Below, one piece after another: positions 19,772 to 29,248 of a stretch of 64,000 bases of DNA. Source of the DNA: Porticoccaceae bacterium. GTDB lineage: Bacteria; Pseudomonadota; Gammaproteobacteria; Pseudomonadales; Porticoccaceae. The stretch is from positions 62,001-126,000 of the forward strand of contig JAJFKC010000036.1 of assembly GCA_021773435.1 (NCBI GenBank), read 5' to 3'. The notes under the pieces are model-generated. The model was not told the DNA's origin and made no database searches. It saw only the letters and a list, made by a program, of their open reading frames with translations. A program made the translations under genes and the position numbers. Each line of letters begins with the position of its first letter. Positions within the stretch are counted from its first letter, which is position 1.

Positions 19772-20446
19772 ATGACCATTAGAGATTGGCCAGAAAATGA
19801 GCGACCTAGGGAAAAACTGCTTGACCGAGGTCCGAAAGCGCTTTCCGATGCTGAATTATTAGCTATATTTCTCCGCACAGGGTTTGCTGGTCGTACCGCT
19901 GTTGACCTTGCCAGAGACCTCCTCAATGAATTTGGCAGTATCTCGGCGTTACTACGTGCCGATCAAAGTGCTTTTTGTGCAGTTAAAGGTCTTGGCTTGG
20001 CTAAGTACTGCCAGCTGCAATCGGCGCTTGAATTATCCCGACGGCATTTAGGTGAACAGTTAGCGCGGGATGCTGTGTTCAGCAATCCAGCTACCGTGAC
20101 GGACTATGTAAGGGCGCACCTGCAGGACTATCAGCATGAAGTCTTCATGGTGCTATTTTTGGATAACCAGCATCGCTTGATTGCTATGGAAGAAATGTTT
20201 CGGGGGACTATCGATGGCGCTAATGTCTACCCACGAGAAGTTGCCCGGCAAGCCCTGTATCACAATGCCGCAGCGGTGGTCTTCGCGCACAATCACCCTT
20301 CGGGTATTGCAGAACCAAGTCATGCAGATGAGCAAATTACACGGCGTTTGAAGGAAGCTTTGGGGTTGCTCGATATTAGAGTCCTTGACCATATTATTGT
20401 CGGTCGGGAGGGCGAGGTTTCTCTCGCCGAGCGTGGTTCAATTTAA
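19772..20446 (+). CDS. radC: RadC/YsxA family JAB1-domain protein
   Basis: A 224-residue protein with an N-terminal helix-hairpin-helix region ([28 protein letters not shown]) and a C-terminal JAB1/MPN metalloprotease-like domain carrying the metal motif [16 protein letters not shown]. Despite its name, a DNA-repair role is doubtful and the true function is unknown. AGGA lies 7 bases before the ATG at 19772. It is divergent from coaBC, with fewer than 90 bp between the starts, as in many gammaproteobacteria. Confidence 0.94.
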   Translation: MTIRDWPENERPREKLLDRGPKALSDAELLAIFLRTGFAGRTAVDLARDLLNEFGSISALLRADQSAFCAVKGLGLAKYCQLQSALELSRRHLGEQLARDAVFSNPATVTDYVRAHLQDYQHEVFMVLFLDNQHRLIAMEEMFRGTIDGANVYPREVARQALYHNAAAVVFAHNHPSGIAEPSHADEQITRRLKEALGLLDIRVLDHIIVGREGEVSLAERGSI

Positions 20447-20454
20447 CGGCAAAA

Positions 20455-20495
20455 CAGCCCGTCTAAAGCAAATTGGATTTGATTTAGACGGGCTG
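20455..20495. terminator. Perfect 13-bp inverted repeat downstream of radC
   Basis: CAGCCCGTCTAAA (20455-20467) and its exact reverse complement (20483-20495) flank a 15-base loop. This is a stable hairpin 8 bp after the radC stop. On the plus strand it is not followed by a T-run; on the minus strand four T follow. It may still terminate radC or protect its 3' end, or it may lie in the rpmB leader. Confidence 0.55.
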
Positions 20496-20609
20496 CTCTG
20501 GTATAAAACGCGCCTCATTTTTTCCAGAATTTAAGCGTGCTGATTATTAGGTAAACGCGGAAGTTCTCGTTTTCATATAAGCATCAGTATTATTAACGGA
20601 GTCAAAGCC

Positions 20610-20846
20610 ATGTCTAAAATATGTCAGGTTACCGGCAAGCGGCCAATGAGTGGCAATAATGTATCCCACGCTAAAAACAGAACGCGACGTCGTTTTGAGC
20701 CAAATCTTCATGGCCACCGTTTTTGGGTCGAAGCTGAGAAACGCTTTGTGAAATTGCGGGTTTCAACCAAAGGTATGCGCATTATCGACAAGCGTGGCAT
20801 TGAATCGGTGCTGGCTGATATGCGTGCCCGTGGTGAGAAGGTTTAA
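20610..20846 (+). CDS. rpmB: 50S ribosomal protein L28
   Basis: A 78-residue L28, the usual gammaproteobacterial length. It begins [20 protein letters not shown] and has the Arg-rich ARNRTRRRFxPNLH-type segment and the C-terminal [11 protein letters not shown]. It is located 37 bp upstream of rpmG, and the two small ribosomal protein genes form the standard rpmB-rpmG operon. Confidence 0.97.
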   Translation: MSKICQVTGKRPMSGNNVSHAKNRTRRRFEPNLHGHRFWVEAEKRFVKLRVSTKGMRIIDKRGIESVLADMRARGEKV

Positions 20847-20883
20847 TTCAGTAATATTAGTTTAAGGCTACAGGAGCTCAGAA

Positions 20884-21051
20884 ATGGCTAAGTCAAACCG
20901 AGATAAAATCAAGTTGGTATCCAGTGCCGGCACAGGCCACTATTACACAACCACGAAGAACAAACGCACCATGCCCGAAAAAATGGAAGTAAAAAAATAT
21001 GATCCTGTAGTGCGCCAGCATGTTACTTATAAGGAATCAAAGATCAAATAA
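20884..21051 (+). CDS. rpmG: 50S ribosomal protein L33
   Basis: A 55-residue L33. The translation begins [20 protein letters not shown] and ends in VTYKESKIK, typical of the gammaproteobacterial form. It lacks the CxxC pairs of zinc-binding L33 paralogues, so it is the zinc-independent type. AGGAG lies upstream of the ATG. It follows rpmB directly. Confidence 0.96.
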   Translation: MAKSNRDKIKLVSSAGTGHYYTTTKNKRTMPEKMEVKKYDPVVRQHVTYKESKIK

Positions 21052-21097
21052 AGCTGTCGATTGTAGTTATAAACGCGTAGTTACAAAGTAGTTTCAA

Positions 21098-21128
21098 ACA
21101 GGCCTCGGTTATGCTGGGGTTTTTTTAT
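21098..21128 (+). terminator. Probable terminator after rpmG
   Basis: About 50 bases after the rpmG stop a short GC-rich hairpin (CCTC pairing with GGGG across a 9-base loop) is followed by seven T at about 21120-21126. The stem is short, so the call rests mainly on the position and the T-run. Confidence 0.5.
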
Positions 21129-21162
21129 GACTGTCACCTTACTATTCTGATATCAACGTCCC

Positions 21163-21978
21163 GTGCCAGAACTGCCTGAAGTAGAAACAACACGTTTGGG
21201 TCTTGCGCCCCATTTGTATGGTTGTCGTGTTCAAGGTGTGATTGTTCGCAATGGGGCATTGCGCTGGCCAGTACCTGAAGCGCTAGGGGAAGAAATCGTT
21301 GGGTACGAAATCAGTGCCATAAAAAGACGAGGCAAGTATCTTCTTATCGCTTTTGGCCATGGTCATCTGATGATTCATTTGGGTATGTCGGGCAGTCTTA
21401 CAATGGTCTCGCAACAGGCACCGGTGGGTAAGCACGATCATGTCGATATTGCGCTGGATTCTGGACTTATTTTGCGGTTTAACGACCCGCGCCGGTTTGG
21501 TTCGATATTATGGCTGGACGATGATCCGGCTCAGCATCCATTGTTAAAACATCTTGGCCCCGAGCCATTAAGCGCTGAATTCACTGGGCAATATCTCCAC
21601 ACCACCGCGCGCAAGCGTACTTTGCCAGTAAAGAGTTTGGTTATGGACAGCCGAATAGTGGTGGGTGTAGGGAATATCTATGCCAACGAAGCTCTATTCA
21701 TAAGTGGAATTCGGCCGCTGTCTAAATCCGGCCGTATTTCACTAAGCCGGTATCAGGTTTTAGTTGAAACGATAAAAAATGTACTCGAGTCGGCCATTAA
21801 GCAGGGCGGCACGACTTTGCGCGATTTTGTCGGCGGTGATGGCAGGCCCGGTTATTTTAAGCAGCAACTCCAGGTTTATGGTCGCGGTGGTTTAGCCTGC
21901 GAACGGTGTGATCGTCCATTGAAAGAAATTCGCCTGGCGAATAGAAGCACGGTTTATTGCACGGGCTGCCAACGTTGA
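21163..21978 (+). CDS. mutM: Formamidopyrimidine-DNA glycosylase (Fpg/MutM)
   Basis: A base-excision-repair glycosylase/AP lyase that removes 8-oxoguanine. The 271-residue protein begins (M)PELPEVETTR; Pro2 is the catalytic nucleophile and Glu3 the general acid. The start codon is GTG. Conserved KRRGKYL, HLGMSG and the VGNIYANEALF helix-two-turn-helix are present, and the C-terminal zinc finger is CERCDRP...YCTGCQR. It converges on coaD. Confidence 0.96.
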   Translation: MPELPEVETTRLGLAPHLYGCRVQGVIVRNGALRWPVPEALGEEIVGYEISAIKRRGKYLLIAFGHGHLMIHLGMSGSLTMVSQQAPVGKHDHVDIALDSGLILRFNDPRRFGSILWLDDDPAQHPLLKHLGPEPLSAEFTGQYLHTTARKRTLPVKSLVMDSRIVVGVGNIYANEALFISGIRPLSKSGRISLSRYQVLVETIKNVLESAIKQGGTTLRDFVGGDGRPGYFKQQLQVYGRGGLACERCDRPLKEIRLANRSTVYCTGCQR

Positions 21979-22035
21979 TAGCGGTAGCAGCCGGGCTAAG
22001 GCTCTATGTGAAACCTAGCTGGAAGAATCTGTGCC

Positions 22036-22563
<528 letters not shown>

Positions 22564-22615
22564 TCAAATACGGGACTGAAGGCCTGGATGAATATAACTT
22601 GTTAGCTGAATAGTC

Positions 22616-23227
22616 TTAATGTCGACGGTATAAGCGGTAATCCACCGCCCCGGTGATATTTTGCCGATGCAGTTGCCAGTGCTCGGTAGAAAAAGGAAAG
22701 TTGTCCGACCCCTGTTGGCTTGCCTGTTCGGTGTAGATCAACGCATTGGGTGACAAACACGTGCTCGCCTCAAGTATGGATAGCGTGCTTCCCAGCAAAT
22801 CTGAATCAAAAGGCGGGTCTAGGAAAACAATGTCAAAAATTTGGGTTCTCGCCTGTGCAGTTTCTAGCCACGCGATAGCATCTTGATGGATTATGTCCAG
22901 AGTGCTCGCTGCATGGGTGTCAGGTACCAGAATATCGGCGTTACTCTGCAGGGCATGGATGGCAGCCCGGTTTTTTTCAACCATCACTACGTTTGCGGCT
23001 TGGCGCGAGGCAGCCTCAAAGCCCAGTGCGCCGGATCCGGCAAATAGATCCAGACAATGGGCGCCATACAGATCGGCTTGCAGCCAGTTAAACAGCGTTT
23101 CCCTGATGCGATCACCCGTGGGTCGCAAGCCTGGCACATAAGGGAAATTGATGCGCCTCCCACGCCACTGCCCGGCAATGATGCGCACCTGGCCCTGCTT
23201 TACTGCACTTTTTTGCTGTTTTGGCAC
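22616..23227 (-). CDS. rsmD: 16S rRNA (guanine(966)-N(2))-methyltransferase
   Basis: A 203-residue SAM-dependent methyltransferase that modifies G966 in the small-subunit rRNA. Motif I is CLDLFAGSGALGFEAASR and the catalytic motif IV is VFLDPPFDSD. The N-terminal RIIAGQWRGRRINFP and the LRPTGDRIRETLFNWL segment are hallmarks of RsmD. It starts with GTG, with AGGA 9 bases upstream. It is divergent from ftsY, the common arrangement. Confidence 0.95.
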   Translation of the reverse strand: MPKQQKSAVKQGQVRIIAGQWRGRRINFPYVPGLRPTGDRIRETLFNWLQADLYGAHCLDLFAGSGALGFEAASRQAANVVMVEKNRAAIHALQSNADILVPDTHAASTLDIIHQDAIAWLETAQARTQIFDIVFLDPPFDSDLLGSTLSILEASTCLSPNALIYTEQASQQGSDNFPFSTEHWQLHRQNITGAVDYRLYRRH

Positions 23228-23316
23228 CCCGTAAATTCCTGCTGAACACGCTTAAATGGTAGGATACATGGCTTTTACGGATGTTGGTAAAAACCAGCAG
23301 TAGCTACCCAGACGCC

Positions 23317-24582
23317 ATGGCTTTAAACGACGATACCCCGACACAAAAACCAAAGAAAAAGCTGTTTGCTCGCTGGCGCCGTAAACAGCTGGATGCTGAT
23401 CAGGAAACAGTTCATCAAGAGCGGGAAGCGAACTCTGCCGACCAGATAACTGCCGTTGAAACAGCAGGTCCCCTGCGATATGAAGAGCGCGCTATCCAAA
23501 ACCCTGATGCTCCTACAGGTGATGCTTCGAATATTGAGGTAACAAGGCCCAAAGAGCCGGCAACTATTCTAGATGATAGTGAGCAGTTACAAGCATCCGA
23601 AGCGACGGCACCTGACAACATTGCGCCAGATACGCCTAAACTAGACACCCCCAACCGCCCTAATGTGTTCAGCCGAGCATTGTCGAAAACCGGTCGTGGG
23701 CTGGAAACGCTGTTTCTCGGGCGTCGGCAAATTGATGAGCAAATGTTCGAGGATCTCGAAACACAGTTACTGATGGCTGATGTCGGTATTGAGGTGTGTA
23801 GCGAAATTATCGATGTGCTCACCGACCGGGTAAAACGTAAGGAGCTTAACGATAGCGACGCTTTGCGCACCGCATTGCATCAGGTCATGGTCGAGATTCT
23901 TAAACCCTGTGAGCAAGCGTTGGATGTGACCGGTCGGCAACCCTTTGTGATTTTGGTGGTGGGGGTCAACGGGGTGGGCAAAACCACGACTATCGGCAAA
24001 CTAGCGCGGCAGTTCCAGAACCAGGGTGCCACTGTGATGTTGGCTGCGGGTGATACCTTTCGCGCGGCTGCGGTAGAACAATTGCAGGTCTGGGGGCAGC
24101 GCAATAATGTCGCAGTGGTCGCCCAACATACTGGCGCAGACAGTGCGTCGGTAATCTACGATGCCCTTGAATCGGCCAACGCCCGGCATATAGATGTACT
24201 CATCGCTGACACGGCCGGACGCCTGCATACCAAAAGCAATCTTATGGACGAGCTGGCAAAAGTTAAGCGAGTGATGGCAAAACTTGATGACCATGCCCCT
24301 CAAGAAATCTTGCTCGTCCTGGACGCAGGTACCGGGCAAAATGCTATTAAACAGGTGCAGGAATTTAATGATGCCGTTAATGTCACTGGACTCGCCATCA
24401 CTAAATTAGACGGTACTGCAAAAGGTGGCGTGGTGCTGGCATTGTCCCGACGCTTTGGTATTCCAGTGCGCTATGTGGGTTTGGGCGAGGGCCTCGATGA
24501 TTTGCAGGTCTTTGATGCAAAGGCCTATGTTGACGCATTATTAGCTGAGCCATTATTAACTGAGTCTCAGTCGCAGATATGA
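23317..24582 (+). CDS. ftsY: Signal recognition particle receptor FtsY
   Basis: A GTPase that docks the SRP-ribosome complex at the inner membrane. The 421-residue product has a basic start (KPKKKLFARWRRK), a long acidic A-region (about residues 25-130), then the NG domain: VVGVNGVGKTTTIGKLA (G1), AAGDTFRAAAVEQL, ADTAGRLHT (G3), TKLDGTAKGG (G4) and the closing GLGEGLDDLQVFD. The ATG at 23317 resembles known N-termini; an earlier in-frame ATG at 23281 is possible, and neither has a strong ribosome binding site. The stop overlaps ftsE by 4 bp. Confidence 0.95.
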   Translation: MALNDDTPTQKPKKKLFARWRRKQLDADQETVHQEREANSADQITAVETAGPLRYEERAIQNPDAPTGDASNIEVTRPKEPATILDDSEQLQASEATAPDNIAPDTPKLDTPNRPNVFSRALSKTGRGLETLFLGRRQIDEQMFEDLETQLLMADVGIEVCSEIIDVLTDRVKRKELNDSDALRTALHQVMVEILKPCEQALDVTGRQPFVILVVGVNGVGKTTTIGKLARQFQNQGATVMLAAGDTFRAAAVEQLQVWGQRNNVAVVAQHTGADSASVIYDALESANARHIDVLIADTAGRLHTKSNLMDELAKVKRVMAKLDDHAPQEILLVLDAGTGQNAIKQVQEFNDAVNVTGLAITKLDGTAKGGVVLALSRRFGIPVRYVGLGEGLDDLQVFDAKAYVDALLAEPLLTESQSQI

Positions 24583-25241
24583 TTCGCTTTGACGGCGTCG
24601 GTAAGCGCTACGAAGAGGGCTTTGAAGCCCTGAGCGGCATTGATCTGGCCATGGCTGCTGGTGAAATGGCTTTTTTAACCGGACATTCCGGGGCTGGCAA
24701 AAGCACCCTGCTGAAGTTGATCATGTTGATGGAACGGCCCAGTCGGGGCCAGTTACTGATTAATGGTAAAAACCTCAATCGGCTACATCGCAGCCAGATT
24801 CCGTATTATCGTCGACGCATTGGCGTGGTGTTTCAGCATCATCAACTACTTTTTGATCGCACCGTATTTGATAACGTCGCCCTTGCGCTGCAGGTGTCTG
24901 GACATCAACCTCAGGAGATTGGCCGGCGGGTACGGGCATCTCTCGACAAGGTCGGTTTGCTCGACAAAGAAAAGCTTAATCCCCTGCAGTTATCGGGTGG
25001 CGAGCAGCAACGGGTCGGCATTGCGAGGGCGGTGGTGCATAAACCGAAAATACTGTTAGCGGATGAGCCCACCGGCAATCTTGACCCGGACCTGTCTTCA
25101 GCAATCATGCAGCTGTTTCGGGACTTTAGTGATGTCGGCGTGACGGTGCTGATTGCCACCCACGATATTGATCTCGTCGAACGGATGAATGAGCGTGTCT
25201 TACATCTTAAAAATGGTCGGCTAAGTGCAGATGAAGCGTGA
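24579..25241 (+). CDS. ftsE: Cell division ATP-binding protein FtsE
   Basis: The ABC ATPase of the FtsEX complex, which activates peptidoglycan hydrolysis at the septum. It has 220 residues: Walker A GHSGAGKSTLLKL, the Q-loop VFQHHQLL, signature LSGGEQQRVGIARA and Walker B ILLADEPTGNLD are all intact. It overlaps ftsY by ATGA and ftsX by GTGA, so translation of the three genes is probably coupled. Confidence 0.97.
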   Translation: MIRFDGVGKRYEEGFEALSGIDLAMAAGEMAFLTGHSGAGKSTLLKLIMLMERPSRGQLLINGKNLNRLHRSQIPYYRRRIGVVFQHHQLLFDRTVFDNVALALQVSGHQPQEIGRRVRASLDKVGLLDKEKLNPLQLSGGEQQRVGIARAVVHKPKILLADEPTGNLDPDLSSAIMQLFRDFSDVGVTVLIATHDIDLVERMNERVLHLKNGRLSADEA

Positions 25242-26248
25242 ATCGATATAGAGATAAGCGCAGCGACGATGCCATTGTGCCCAGGGAAGTGTCGGGTGGT
25301 GCTGTGCTCAGGCGCCTCGGTTGGGGTAACAGAGTTGACGGCTGGTTGGATAGCCACCGAAATAATGGCCGTGACAGCCTGGCTCGCCTATGGGCAGAGC
25401 CCGTGCAAAGCATGACGACGATACTAGTGATAGCCATTGCCATTGCTCTACCGGCAGCACTGTGGGTAGCGGTTTCCAATCTTCAACAATTGAGTGGCAG
25501 CTGGCAAAACAGCGCGCGGGTGAGCGTGTTTATCGACAAAGATATTGCGCCAAAGCTTACCCAGCAGCTGATTGATAAGGTTCGGCTGATGCCGCAAATA
25601 GAGACGGTCGATTATATTTCACCAGAGGCCGCACTCAATGAATTTCAGCAGGCATCCGGTTTCGGCGAAGTGCTGGCGCTGCTCGATGTGAACCCCCTGC
25701 CCGGTGTTTTGGTATTGTCGCCAACGCCTGAGCTGGTCAGCGATATTGCAGGTATGACAGTTTTGCTTGATGAACTGGGTACCTTGGTCGGTGTTGCAGA
25801 CGCTCAGCTCGACATGCAATGGCTACAGCGTTTACAGCAGATTCTAGAAATGGGCCGACGGATGGCGGTGTTGCTTGGTTTTACCCTGGCATTGGGCGTA
25901 TTACTGGTGATTGGCAACACCATCCGGCTGGCCATAGAGAGCCGCCGCGATGAAATTCTGGTGGTTAAACTGGTCGGGGGCACCAACGGTTTTGTCCGGC
26001 GACCATTCCTCTACACAGGCCTTTGGTATGGATTGTTTGGCGGCATGATCGCCTGGGTCGGGGTAGTGCTGGGTGGTATATGGATTGACCATAAGGTCGT
26101 TAGTCTGGCGGTGCTTTACCAAAGCAGCTTTTCGCTGATTGGCATTGGCGGTGAGGGATTGCTGGTCTTGGCGATTCTGGGTGCGGCTTTAGGCTTGCTT
26201 GGCGCGACCTTGGCGGTCGGTCGACATATCGCTCGTATTGAGCCTTAA
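25238..26248 (+). CDS. ftsX: Cell division membrane protein FtsX
   Basis: The membrane partner of FtsE. The 336-residue protein has a cytoplasmic start, a first helix (about residues 63-85, near ILVIAIAIALPAALW), a large periplasmic domain that in other bacteria recruits EnvC-type activators, and three C-terminal helices around a loop with ESRRDEILVVKLVGGTNGF, the typical MacB/FtsX coupling segment. It starts with GTG inside the ftsE stop. rpoH follows. Confidence 0.95.
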   Translation: MNRYRDKRSDDAIVPREVSGGAVLRRLGWGNRVDGWLDSHRNNGRDSLARLWAEPVQSMTTILVIAIAIALPAALWVAVSNLQQLSGSWQNSARVSVFIDKDIAPKLTQQLIDKVRLMPQIETVDYISPEAALNEFQQASGFGEVLALLDVNPLPGVLVLSPTPELVSDIAGMTVLLDELGTLVGVADAQLDMQWLQRLQQILEMGRRMAVLLGFTLALGVLLVIGNTIRLAIESRRDEILVVKLVGGTNGFVRRPFLYTGLWYGLFGGMIAWVGVVLGGIWIDHKVVSLAVLYQSSFSLIGIGGEGLLVLAILGAALGLLGATLAVGRHIARIEP

Positions 26249-26391
26249 TAATGGGTGAAATATTAAATTACATGAAAAAACAGCCGCTTAAGGGAACTTT
26301 TTGGGCGTCTAGACATCTAATCCTGAAGTGGTAGACTATGCCTCCAAATTTAAGGGGCTGGTCTAAAGAGAGGCGTTCTTCTGAGGTAATT

Positions 26392-27246
26392 ATGAACAAA
26401 AACCTTCAATCTTTACAGTGGATGGCACCGGGTGGAAACCTGGGCGCCTATATGCAGGGCGCAAATTCTATCGCCGTGTTATCTGTTGAGGAAGAAAAAG
26501 CGCTAGCCGAGCGCTTATATTATGAGGATGACGTCGAAAGCGCCCGCCAACTGGTGTTGGCCCATCTGCGTTTTGTTGTCCATATTGCCCGATCCTACAA
26601 CGGTTATGGCCTGCCGCTGGCAGATTTGATTCAGGAAGGTAACGTCGGCCTGATGAAGGCGGTGCGGCGTTTTAACCCTGAAAAAGGCGTTCGCCTGGTG
26701 TCCTTTGCGGTGCATTGGATTAAGGCAGAAATCCATGAATACGTGCTGCGTAACTGGCGTATCGTGAAAGTCGCTACCACCAAGGCGCAGCGCAAATTAT
26801 TCTTTAATCTGCGCGGTGCGAAAAAACGCCTGGCCTGGTTGACCGACGATGAAGCGGCGGCCATTGCTCAGGATCTCGGTGTTGAAGTTAAACATGTGCG
26901 GGAAATGGAGAATCGGCTCTCCGCTCGTGATCCGGGTTTTGATGCAGGCGTTGACGATGATGACGAAGAAGCCTATCAGGCACCGGCGCAGTATCTTGAA
27001 GATCGTAGTGCTGATCCGGCGCTACTAATCGAAGATGCCGATTGGAAGGCCGATAGTAACAGCCGACTGGCGAGCGCGATATCGGGTCTTGACGAACGTA
27101 GTCAGGATATATTGCAGCAGCGTTGGCTGAATGAAGACAAGGTCACGTTGCATGACCTGGCCGCAAAATATTCGGTGTCTGCGGAGAGAATTCGGCAGCT
27201 TGAACAAGGCGCCATGAAAAAAATGAGGGCTGTACTCGAAGCTTGA
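26392..27246 (+). CDS. rpoH: RNA polymerase heat-shock sigma factor RpoH (sigma-32)
   Basis: Directs transcription of heat-shock genes. The 284 residues equal the E. coli length. Region 2 contains [26 protein letters not shown] and the core-binding, -10-recognition segment [18 protein letters not shown]; the RpoH box QRKLFFNLR follows, and region 4.2 is [24 protein letters not shown]. The ATG at 26392 has GAGG six bases upstream and matches the family start. A strong terminator follows. The conserved ftsE-ftsX-rpoH order is kept. Confidence 0.97.
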   Translation: MNKNLQSLQWMAPGGNLGAYMQGANSIAVLSVEEEKALAERLYYEDDVESARQLVLAHLRFVVHIARSYNGYGLPLADLIQEGNVGLMKAVRRFNPEKGVRLVSFAVHWIKAEIHEYVLRNWRIVKVATTKAQRKLFFNLRGAKKRLAWLTDDEAAAIAQDLGVEVKHVREMENRLSARDPGFDAGVDDDDEEAYQAPAQYLEDRSADPALLIEDADWKADSNSRLASAISGLDERSQDILQQRWLNEDKVTLHDLAAKYSVSAERIRQLEQGAMKKMRAVLEA

Positions 27247-27278
27247 TCAATGGCATCAATGAAGTAATCAATATAGTC

Positions 27279-27321
27279 AGAAATATAAAAAGCCGCGATT
27301 AACGCGGCTTTTTATATTTCT
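27279..27321. terminator. Strong bidirectional terminator after rpoH
   Basis: A perfect 19-bp inverted repeat (27279-27297 with 27303-27321) with a 5-base loop. The GC core GCCGCG/CGCGGC is flanked by A-run and T-run, so it can end transcription in either direction. Confidence 0.92.
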
Positions 27322-27382
27322 GATACCAAATCTCGGCAAAGCATCGACGCATCAGTTATCGCTAACAGGAGAGGCCAATCAA

Positions 27383-27805
27383 TTGAATATAAACCGCCCA
27401 TTGGGCGCCACACGGTGGCTGATGATTATTGCAGCTGCCAATGGCTTTGTAGCGGTCGCGCTGGGCTCATTTGCCGCCCATGGCTTACACAGCTACGCGG
27501 CGGCAGAATTAGTTCCTACCTGGCAAACCGGGGTGCGCTACCACATGATTCACGTGATCGCGGCGCTGATAGCCGGCATGGTGGGGCGCTTTAGTGTGGC
27601 GGGAGGCGTGGTTGGCGGTATGGCGGCGCGAATGGCGACCATTGCCGGGTGGCTATTCCTTGGGGGTATCCTGTTCTTCTGCGGCAGCCTCTATTTATTG
27701 GTGTTAGCGGCGCAAGGCTGGTTGTCAATAACAGCACCACTTGGCGGCGTGTTGTTATTACTGGGTTGGGCGTCTCTTACCTGGTCATTAATAAGCAAGC
27801 ACTAA
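27383..27805 (+). CDS. DUF423 family membrane protein
   Basis: A 140-residue integral membrane protein of the DUF423 (YgdD) family with four predicted helices. The signature ANGFVAVALGSFAAHGL lies in the first helix, and TGVRYHMIHVIAAL begins the second. Function is unknown. It starts with TTG at 27383; a strong AGGAGAGG lies 8 bases upstream, which decides the start. It may be co-transcribed with trmB, which begins 23 bp downstream. Confidence 0.88.
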   Translation: MNINRPLGATRWLMIIAAANGFVAVALGSFAAHGLHSYAAAELVPTWQTGVRYHMIHVIAALIAGMVGRFSVAGGVVGGMAARMATIAGWLFLGGILFFCGSLYLLVLAAQGWLSITAPLGGVLLLLGWASLTWSLISKH

Positions 27806-27828
27806 AATACGCGAGTACTAAGCAAGTA

Positions 27829-28584
27829 ATGAGCGATCGAATACCTGGCACTGAATTATCTTTGGCTGGGGCGATGACAGTTAAAAACCCATTCAGCCCC
27901 GAGCACAAGAAAAAACCAATCCCAAGCTATGTAGTGCGTAGTGGCCGAATGACCGACGGACAACGTAAGGCTCTGTCGGGGCATTGGTCGCAGTATCGAT
28001 TGAGTCTGTTTGATGGCCCGCCGGCCTCCTGGCAGCAGGTCTTTCAACGCGAGGCTCCACTGGTTGTTGAAATCGGTTTTGGTATGGGGGACTCACTGCT
28101 GGACATGGCAGCCAATGAGCCGGAAAATAATTTTATCGGTATCGAAGTCTATCCGCCCGGCGCCGGTCGCCTGGTAAGCAAGGTAGTTGAACGCGGTATC
28201 AGCAACCTGAAAATTTATCTGGCCGATGCTGTTGATGTACTGGATGACTGTATCGCTGAGCAAAGCCTGTCGCGGTTACAAATATATTTCCCTGATCCCT
28301 GGCACAAGAAACGGCATCACAAGCGGCGGCTCGTGCAGGCACCTCTGGTTGAAAAAATACATACCAAACTGAAAGTGGGAGGAGTTTTTCATCTGGCTAC
28401 AGACTGGCAACCCTATGCCGAGTATATGGTCGAGGTGATAAACCAGGTCAGCGGCTTCTATAACCTTGCCGAACGCCCGCCCTATTGCGCTCGGCCTGCA
28501 TACCGACCGCAAACCAAGTTCGAGCGACGGGGTCTCAAGCTAGGACACGGTGTTTGGGATCTAATATACCAGCGCAGGCGTTGA
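27829..28584 (+). CDS. trmB: tRNA (guanine-N7-)-methyltransferase TrmB
   Basis: Methylates G46 of tRNA using SAM. Motif I reads EIGFGMGDSLLDMA; the family-specific YFPDPWHKKRHHKRRLVQ and TDWQPYAEYM are present, as is the C-terminal TKFERRG. Two starts are reasonable: ATG 27829 (251 residues) or ATG 27874 (236 residues, giving MTVKNPFSPEHKKKP, closer to the E. coli beginning). Neither has a clear ribosome binding site. The stop overlaps the next gene. Confidence 0.94.
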   Translation: MSDRIPGTELSLAGAMTVKNPFSPEHKKKPIPSYVVRSGRMTDGQRKALSGHWSQYRLSLFDGPPASWQQVFQREAPLVVEIGFGMGDSLLDMAANEPENNFIGIEVYPPGAGRLVSKVVERGISNLKIYLADAVDVLDDCIAEQSLSRLQIYFPDPWHKKRHHKRRLVQAPLVEKIHTKLKVGGVFHLATDWQPYAEYMVEVINQVSGFYNLAERPPYCARPAYRPQTKFERRGLKLGHGVWDLIYQRRR

Positions 28585-29084
28585 ACTTGGTTAGGGGTAT
28601 CGATGCAAACTCTTTTTGGGAGTTTTCAATATCCGTCTACAAACGTCCCGGTGTCGCGGACTATTGCCTTAACTTGCAGGACAAGCATGGTGCTCTGGTT
28701 AATCTTTTATTGTTTTGTTGTTGGCTCGGCCTTCAGCAGCGCAGGCTGGATAGAGCTCTCCTAAAACAGGTCGAGCGAGTTATTAGTGGCTATAACGGCC
28801 GCGTAACACAAATTATCCGTGCAGAACGTCGACAATTGCTCGGCACAGATTCGAAGCAACAGGTAAAACGAGCATTGCTGGCGCAGGAGTTGAACGCAGA
28901 GCGTGAAGAGCAGGACAGATTGTTTGCATGGTTTGCCGATGGTCTTGATCTGCCAGTCGATTATTCAGGCAGCGAGCTGGTGGCGATTAACGTTCAGTGT
29001 TACCTGAATGAGCTTGATGGGATATTGCCGAGTCCAGAAGTTCTGGTTGATGCAGCGCTCAATTGTTGTGCCGCTCGACTTTAG
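28581..29084 (+). CDS. TIGR02444/DUF2390 family protein
   Basis: A protein of about 167 residues in the DUF2390 family, recognised by SFWEFSISVYKRPGVADYCL and LNLLLFCCWLGLQ-type residues near the start, with an alpha-helical, Glu/Gln-rich remainder. Function is unknown. No ATG is available at the expected N-terminus; the best start is a TTG at 28581 that overlaps the trmB stop (TTGA), with AGG just upstream. A frame opening at 28485 inside trmB is less likely to be the true start. Confidence 0.75.
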   Translation: MNLVRGIDANSFWEFSISVYKRPGVADYCLNLQDKHGALVNLLLFCCWLGLQQRRLDRALLKQVERVISGYNGRVTQIIRAERRQLLGTDSKQQVKRALLAQELNAEREEQDRLFAWFADGLDLPVDYSGSELVAINVQCYLNELDGILPSPEVLVDAALNCCAARL

Positions 29085-29248
29085 CATCACCCATCAAAGG
29101 GTTTTTCACAGGCAGGTTCAGTCAGCCATATTGGTCGGCAAGTCTGTAACATTACGATCCTTATTAAGGTACTATTCGGGCCGGTATTTGAGGTCGCATT
29201 AGTGACAAATTGACTATTTTTCACAAAAGGTTAATCAGGAAAATGACT

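Noticed and set aside
19684-19926. 81-codon N-terminal extension of coaBC
   Set aside because: It is antisense to the radC start, has no coaBC similarity, and the ATG at 19683 has a good ribosome binding site and the family start.
23415-23870. 151-codon minus-strand frame
   Set aside because: Antisense to the acidic region of ftsY; Ser/Arg-rich shadow translation.
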